Origin: Miscanthus floridulus
Lineage: Eukaryota > Streptophyta > Magnoliopsida > Poales > Poaceae
Reading direction: 5' to 3'
Assembly: GCF_019320115.1 (NCBI RefSeq)
Contig: NC_089591.1
Span: forward strand, 19,570,502-19,634,501
Length of the DNA stretch: 64,000 nucleotides
Shown here: positions 58,441-64,000 of the stretch, one piece after another
Layout of the letters: each line of letters begins with the position of its first letter
Numbering within the stretch: the stretch's first letter is position 1
Position numbers and translations under genes: made by a program
Notes under the pieces: generated by a model
Seen by the model: the letters and a program-made list of their open reading frames with translations, nothing else
Told to the model about the DNA's origin: nothing
The model's database searches: none

Positions 58441-59636
58441 TGTAACACCCTAGTGTTAGTCATTGCATTTAACACCTGCATTTCATGAGCACAAGCATGA
58501 TCCAAGCATTCATGAACATGAGCCTATGAAATTTCATCTCATTCTTATACATTGTCACATGAAATGTTGATTTATATATGTGTTTATGCTTGCAATCATG
58601 TATGACCAATGTATGAAATGGTAGTAAGGATGTGTGGGAGCCAGACATGAGCCTAAGGGTAGGCTAGGCTTGAACCTCCTGGCAGCTGGTCGTCCCTGAT
58701 TATGCGACGCTGGGCGAACCAGCGAAATGTGGACCTGAGTTGTACCAAAGGTGACCTAAGGTGATCGTTGATCTGGTCTGCCTAGGTTTGTGTTAAGAAT
58801 AAATTTCTAGCTAGTTGAAATCAATTCGAATCGCTGTCTCTCCCGGACAGTGAGAAACTTAGCTAGTACCAACATCATAGTAACTGTGATATGGAACATG
58901 ATGGTTCAGATGAATATGGAATTACTACACTGACTATGGTTACTATTGTATGCTACTAAATGATATACTACACATTTGACACAGGTTAGTAGCTAATCTA
59001 GAGATGAATAGCTATAATTAACTTGATGACCGAATTATAATTGTACAACTGAGTAGTCGCTTTTTATACAAAATGTTGTCAAGCTACCCCACTAATAAAG
59101 CCTTGCATAATCCTTGGAGTCAGTTGGTTTTTGGTTTATGATGGGTAAGTTTAGCTGAGTACCTTCTCATACTCAGGGTTTTATTCCCATTGTTGCAGAT
59201 GGTACAGTTTATCACAGCTATTGCAAGAACTGCTTCTGTCCCACCGTCGATGAGGAGTGAGCCCTGGGCAGCTATCTCTTATTAATCCTTCTTATATGCT
59301 TTTGTGGAAGTATGATCATGAACTGGCACTATGTATTTGAACTATGATGGCAGATGTTAGTTGCAAACTTTAATTTGCTTCTACTACTATTTACTGAACT
59401 TTGTTTGTAATAACCTTAATCCGTACTCTAATGAATGAACTGTATTTGTGAACCTTATGTAACATGTGACATGTATGTTGAATCATGTATGATCTTGGTT
59501 GTATGTTGATGGTTAATCGAGACCCATCATGGTACTCGACAGACTACCAGGTTTATATGGGCTTAAGTATGATAGTGCGACCCCTTGTGGGCTGCCTTTG
59601 TACTTGTGCTCTTATAAATTGGTCAGTTCTGCTACA
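58441..59636 (+). repeat. 3' LTR of element F (internally deleted)
   Basis: 1196 bp. Positions 58441-58617 match 46533-46710 and 58618-59636 match 50375-51391; 3664 bp of the 5' LTR, including its GC-rich block, are absent. It ends GTTCTGCTACA. Confidence 0.9.
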
Positions 59637-60200
59637 CAGAACTTGGAGGCCAAGGTGTCTTAGTGGCATGACAAGGTGTGCAAGCTCTAGGCGGACATGG
59701 ATGGTAAGCCCCTAGTCTTCCTTTGTTGTCCTTCTCTCTAGGATCCACGGTGGGCTTTTTGACATGGCTGGTACGTGTTTTGGGTAGGTCTTGATCATAG
59801 GCTCAGGGCAGAGGTGACGAAGAGCTGCAGCTCAGAGAAGGAGCTCAGCAAGGTGAAGGCCTCCCTCCTAAAGGAGAGCGATGAGCACAATGCCCTATGC
59901 GTCTCCATCCAGCTGGTTGGCGATAACCTCGAGCTGGCCCTGACGTAGGAGATGAGCTTGCTCATGGTCCACGCTGTTTGGATCACAGATTGGGCACATG
60001 AGGTGGGGGGGACACACTCTGCTTCGGTGTTCATCAGTCATTCATGATCGCTCGTTCTCACTATGAGAACATCGATCTAGAGATGATGAGCTAGGGCTTT
60101 GTGCTCGGTTACTCCAACGTCGAGCTAGAGGACATCGAGAAGGAGGTGGCCCCTCTGGCATAGGACTTATTTGCCAAGATGGAGGATGAGATCATCTCCT
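59637..60200 (+). pseudogene. Antisense ORF of E, 3' part (coiled coil)
   Basis: Continuation of the plus-strand gene after F: NLEAKVS and HDKVCKL-type helix, a GT-AG intron (donor GTAAGCCC near 59704, acceptor TTGATCATAG near 59800), then EELSKVKASLLKESDEHNAL and a final acidic part (ENIDLEM ... VELEDIEKEVAPL) ending MEDEIIS and TAA at about 60198. The stops inside are TAG. A C-terminal coiled coil is usual for this antisense family. The intron orientation shows that the transcript runs opposite to pol. Confidence 0.65.
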
Positions 60201-60663
60201 AAAAAATTAGTTAGTTAGGCCAAATAGTGACCTTGTAATAAATGGATAGATTTTAATTTCTACTATGGTTGAACAATCTTTTGGTTCTTCATCCTTTTTT
60301 ACAAAAAGGTTAATGTGTTCCGATCCTTTCTGTGGTTAAGGCTATAAAGCTTGGGATGCGGGCGAAACAGCTTTGATCACGTTGGTTAGCAAAAACGCCG
60401 TAGCCGCTGGGGCGTAGGTTTCTTATAGTCTGACCAGTTTTACTCAGGGTTTATTTCCATAGCCCTTACTTTAAGATCTTAACATAAGGGAGGGTCAGGC
60501 ATATAGAATCTCTTTGAGTAGATATACTCTTATCAGCCCTTGAGTGATGCCCGACCCCCTGCCATTGCTAGGTATCACTAAAGATGGAGGGATCGATAGC
60601 GAAACTAATAAGAGAAAATGTTTTTTGTATTTCAGAAATATCATTCTTAAGCATATGCATAGC
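60201..60663. other. Spacer between antisense ORF and pol of E
   Basis: 460 bp separating the convergent 3' ends of the antisense gene and integrase. No gene or clear hairpin seen. Confidence 0.5.
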
Positions 60664-61900
60664 CTAGGGGTAAAAGAGATGTAGTTGCTCGATGTTCCCT
60701 GCATTGGTGACAACCTTGCCATCGATGGTCTTGAGCTTGTAGGTGCCTGGTCGGAGCACCTCTAGGATGGTGTATGGTCCCTCCCATGGTGGGGAGAGCT
60801 TGTGATGTTTTTTGTTGCTCTAGATGAGGTGGAGCACCAGGTCCCTGATGTTAACTGCCTGACCCTACACCCGATGGGTGTGGTACTAGCGCAGTGCCTG
60901 TTGGTACTTGGCCAAGTGGAGGAGGGCAACATTGCGTGCCTCGTCAAGCTAATCCATGGCATCCTTGAGGGACACCTTGGCCCCCTGCTCGTTGTACGCA
61001 TTGACCCTCGATGCCCCATAGTCAAGGTCAGTTAGGATAATAGCCTTAGAACCATAGACCATGAAGAAGGGTGTGTAGCCGGTGGCCTGGCTAGGGGTCA
61101 TCCTCAAGCTCCAGAGCACCGTTGGAAGCTCTGTGACCCAACGCCCACCAAACTTGTTCAATCAGTCAAAAATCCTAGGCTTGAGACCTTGTAGGACCAT
61201 GCCGTTTGTAAGCTCGACCTGCCCATTTGTGTAGGGGTGTGCCACAGTGGCCCAATCAATGTGGATGTTGTACTCATCACAGAATCAGAGGAACTTCTTC
61301 CCGGTGAACTGTGTGACGTTGTCCTTGATAATTGAGTTTGGGACTCCAAAGCGATGGATGATGTCGAGGAAGAATAACATGGCATGTTCGGACTTGATCA
61401 TGGAGATCAGCCAAGCCTCTATCCACTTTGTAAACTTATCTATGGTGAAAAGCAAGTGCGTGTAGCCCCCAGGCATGCTTTTGAAAGGTTTGACCATATC
61501 GAGCCCCTAGACTATGAACGGCCATGTGATAGGGATCATTTGGAGTGCTTGGACCGATAGGTGGGTCTATCGTGCATATTATTGACACACTTCGTAGGAG
61601 CGCACAATCTGCTCAGTGTTGGCCATTGTGGTCGACTAATAGAAGCCCTGTCAGAATGTGTTTCCAACTAGGGTTTTGGGTGTGGCATGATGTCTACAGA
61701 CCCCACCATGAATGTCCCTCAGCAGTTGCCTCCCTTGTTCAATGGGAATGCAGTGCTGGAGGATCCTGGTGTGGCTTCACTTGTAGAGCTCTTCCTTGAC
61801 AATGATGAAAGACTTGGCTTAGTGTGCGATCCACCGGGCCTCCATCTTGTTTGTTGGGAGCACTTCGTGGAGAAGCCAATTGAGATATGGGGTCCTCCAG
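60664..61900 (-). pseudogene. pol: Integrase of element E
   Basis: Minus strand. Zinc-finger end VRSYEVCQ then YAR; core with TIDKFTKWIEAWLI (first Asp), SIIKDNVTQFTGKKF (second Asp; the usual residue before it is Thr) and YTNGQVELTNGMVLQGLKPR (Glu present); then TELPTVLWSLRMTPSQATGY and a C-terminus YTILEVLRPGTYKLKTIDGK ending HLFYP and TAG at 60664. Stops are mostly TAG. The WSLRTTP and LRPGTYKL strings are characteristic of Tat integrases. Confidence 0.8.
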
Positions 61901-61999
61901 TCAGCTAGGGGTTGGGCTCAACCACTGGACCTTCATCAAGCTCCATGACTTCAGGGTTGGAGGGGGCAGGAAGGCGGTCAGCCCCCAAGCCTAGGGTGA

Positions 62000-62520
62000 G
62001 CAGCTTGTCCTTAGTCTATCCCTGTTCCTCATAGCGGACCAAAGGCTTGTGCTGATCGCTGGCAAAGATGCCTGTCGGCACCGGCTCTCGGCTAGATGCC
62101 ATCTTTGCTAGTGTGTCGGCCGCCTTGTTGAGCTGCCTTAGGATGTGATTGAGTTTGAGACCAACGAACTTGTCCTCTAGCTAGTGGACTTCTCAGTAGT
62201 AAGCAACCATCTTGGTGTTATGGCAGCTCGACTCCTTCATGATCTGACCAATTACCAGCTATGAGTCACCTTAGACATCAAGCCATCGAATGCCCAACTC
62301 AATGGCAATGCGTAAGACATTGATGAGCGCCTCATATTCAGCCACATTGTTGGAGGCAGGGAAATAGAGGTGGATTGTGTACTTCATGTGTATCTTAAGG
62401 GGTGAAATGAAGACCAGCTCCGCACTGGTGTCTCTCTTCATCAGTGGCCCATCGAAGTACATCATCCAGTACTCTTGGTCAATGGCTGCTAGTAGCATCT
62501 AGACCTCAGTCCATTCTACA
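62000..62520 (-). pseudogene. pol: Second (archaeal-type) RNase H of element E
   Basis: Open frame 62498-62271 has MMYFDGPLMKRDTSAELVFI (first Asp; the usual Gly-Ala-Gly loop is changed), NNVAEYEALINVLRIAIELG (Glu) and, after a TAG, GDS and LVIGQIMKE. It continues to about 62000 with ADTLAKMASSREPVP, which carries the last Asp. It confirms Tat lineage. Confidence 0.75.
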
Positions 62521-64000
62521 ATGAAATTGGCCAATGCTTGGGACTTGATGGTCATCCGAGGGGCATATGAAATGCCTTAACCCATTAGCTCGAGTGCCCA
62601 CTTGGCAATTCTCCCTATGGCACCCTAGTTTTGGATGACCTCGCCGAGAGGGAAGGGCGTCACGACCATCACCAGGTGTGATTTGAAGTAGTGACGTAGC
62701 TTCCTCATGGCGATCAGGACGGTGTACAAGAGCTTCTAGATTTGTGGGTAGCGAGTCTTGGAGTCAGACAAGACCTACATTAACAAAGTATATGGGGCGC
62801 TACACTTTGAGGGTGTGTCCCTCTTCCTCCTGCTCTACCACCAGGGCGGCGCTGACCACTTGTGTGGTGGCAGCGATGTAGAGTAGGAGCAGTTCTCCAT
62901 CGGCCAGGGGGACCAGGATCAGGGATTTCGTTAGGATTTCCTTGACTTTATCAAGTGCCTCCTAAGCCTCAAGAGTCCACACAAACTGATCGGTCTTCTT
63001 CAAAAGTCAATATAGCTGGAGGCCTCGTTCACCGAGGCATGAGATGAAATGGCAAAGCACGGTGCGGCACCCCATGACTCGCTGCACTCCCTTTAGATTC
63101 TAGATTGGACCCATCCTCATGATGGCCGAGATCTTCTCTAGGTTGGCTTCGATGTTGTTCGAACTCTAAAAACGTAGTTTTTAGGGTTGAGTTTGATGTC
63201 ATTTGCTCGTAGTTTTGTGAAGGTCTGCTCTAGGTCATCTATGAGCTGGTCAGTCCATTTGGACTTGACCATGATGTCGTCTACATAGGCCTCAACAGTT
63301 CGATCGATGAGGTCTCTGAAACACTAGAGCATACATCGCTGGTATGTAGCTCCCACGTTTTTTAGACCGAAAGGCATCATGACATAGTAGAACGACCCAA
63401 ACGGGGTGATGAAAGAAGTTATGAGCTGGTCAACTCTTTCATGGTGAACTGATGGTACCCAGAGTACGCATCAAGGAAGCAGAGGGTTTCGCACCCTAAG
63501 GTCAAGTCGACTACTTGATCTATACGTGGCAAAGGAAACGGATCCTTTGGACACGCCTTATTGAGACCCATGTAGTCAAAACATATTCTCCATTTCCCAT
63601 TGTTTTTTAGTACAAGGACGGGATTGGCTAACCACTTGGGGTGATACACTTTCTTGATGAATCTGGCCACCAAAAGCTTCATGATCTCTTCACCGGTGGC
63701 TCTGAGCTTCTCCTCATCGAAGCAGCGCAGCCGCTACTTCACTGCTTGGAGCCTAACCTGATCTTCAAGGCATGCTCGACAACTTCCCTTAGGATGCCTG
63801 GCATGTCTGAGGGTTTCCATACAAATATATCTCTATTGGCATGGAGGAAGTCGACGAGCGCGCTTTCCTATTTGGAGGAAAGCGTGGTGCCAATGTGCAC
63901 CACTTTGCCCTTAGAGCTACTAGGGTCTATGAGCACCTCCTTGATGCCCTCCACGTGCTCAAAGGATCTGACCGATCGCTTGGAGTCAGGTGCCTCCTCG
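62521..64000 (-). pseudogene. pol: RT and first RNase H of element E, cut by window edge
   Basis: From the right edge: linker with FLHANRDIFVW and SDMPGI, then RT with LVARFIKKVYHPKWLANPVL, KWRICFDYMGLNKACPKDPF, CFLDAYSGYHQ (63682-63419), PFGLKN and the catalytic box TVEAYVDDIMVKSK (63257-63298, both Asp intact). RNase H follows in shifted frames (FVWTLEA, ALVVEQEEE and PIYFVN legible to about 62750). There are several stops and at least two frameshifts. The start of pol, protease and gag lie beyond 64000. Confidence 0.8.

Larger units (their letters stand above)
46533..59636 (+). mobile_element. Element F: rearranged chromovirus with collapsed tandem structure
   Basis: 13.1 kb, plus strand. 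Order: 4.86-kb 5' LTR, primer site, leader, accessory ORF, zinc-knuckle remnant, protease, RT, RNase H, integrase, a 43-bp filler, a second copy of LTR end plus leader plus accessory ORF start (56291-57910), a second copy of the integrase C-terminus, chromodomain, purine tract, 3' LTR of 1.2 kb. The duplicated order is what two head-to-tail copies sharing an LTR would leave after deletions. Inserted in the antisense ORF of E. Confidence 0.85.
41690..64000 (-). mobile_element. Element E: Tat-lineage Gypsy element, runs off the right edge
   Basis: 3' LTR region at left (about 41690-43700), then an antisense intron-containing ORF on the plus strand (43933-46532 and 59637-60200), then pol on the minus strand: integrase (60664-61900), second RNase H (about 62000-62520), RNase H and RT (to 64000). 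Gag, protease and the 5' LTR lie outside. The layout equals that of element B but with a different antisense gene family. Element F is inserted in the antisense ORF. Left limit approximate. Confidence 0.75.

Noticed and set aside
46533..59636. Endogenous pararetrovirus as an alternative for the Gypsy-like pol genes
   Set aside because: Paired LTRs, TSDs, primer sites and purine tracts are present, integrase is encoded, and no movement or coat protein is seen.

Overview
This window looks like intergenic, repeat-dense nuclear DNA from a large grass genome. An Andropogoneae-type genome (sorghum, sugarcane, Miscanthus, maize) is my guess, based only on the element families and style. Almost every recognisable coding stretch belongs to LTR retrotransposons of the Ty3/Gypsy superfamily. 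I found no intact cellular gene, no rRNA or tRNA gene and no CRISPR array. Every retrotransposon reading frame is broken, mostly by TAG codons, so all are pseudogenes.

The layout is a set of nested insertions that target-site duplications (TSDs) allow to be peeled apart. Element D (minus strand) is the old host on the left: its 5' LTR starts at 36658 and is cut into three pieces (36658-35368, 19580-19261, 6349 to about 4250), followed by an accessory ORF (4151-2956) and a gag start (2632-2393). Two elements sit inside that LTR. Element A (6355-19255, minus) is a chromodomain-bearing Tekay/Del-like chromovirus with 3.2-kb LTRs. Element B (19581-35362, minus) is a Tat-lineage element with 1.6-kb LTRs, a second (archaeal-type) RNase H and an antisense plant-mobile-domain gene. 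Inside that antisense gene lies element C (22647-26958, minus), a gag-only non-autonomous element with two 876-bp LTRs and a perfect CCATT TSD.

The middle (36659-41700) holds LTR and internal fragments of other families, including an Athila-like 3' LTR (38613-40205). From about 41700 to the right edge lies element E (minus, Tat lineage). It shows a 3' LTR with an eleven-unit 30-bp tandem repeat, an intron-containing antisense ORF of the 'putative gypsy type transposon' family (PF04195-like) with its own TATA box, and the pol domains integrase, RNase H and RT running off the edge. Element F (46533-59636, plus), a chromovirus with a 4.86-kb 5' LTR, is inserted in the antisense ORF of E.

The most unusual observations are: (1) the accessory ORF of element A begins MARTKLIARKRA, copying the histone H3 tail pattern ARTKxxARK, and continues into a long acidic tract; (2) two different antisense gene families are carried by the two Tat elements; (3) element F is a collapsed tandem of two elements with three internal deletions, one sealed with templated filler DNA and one at a 5-bp microhomology; (4) premature stops are overwhelmingly TAG, as expected from deamination of methylated CHG cytosines.
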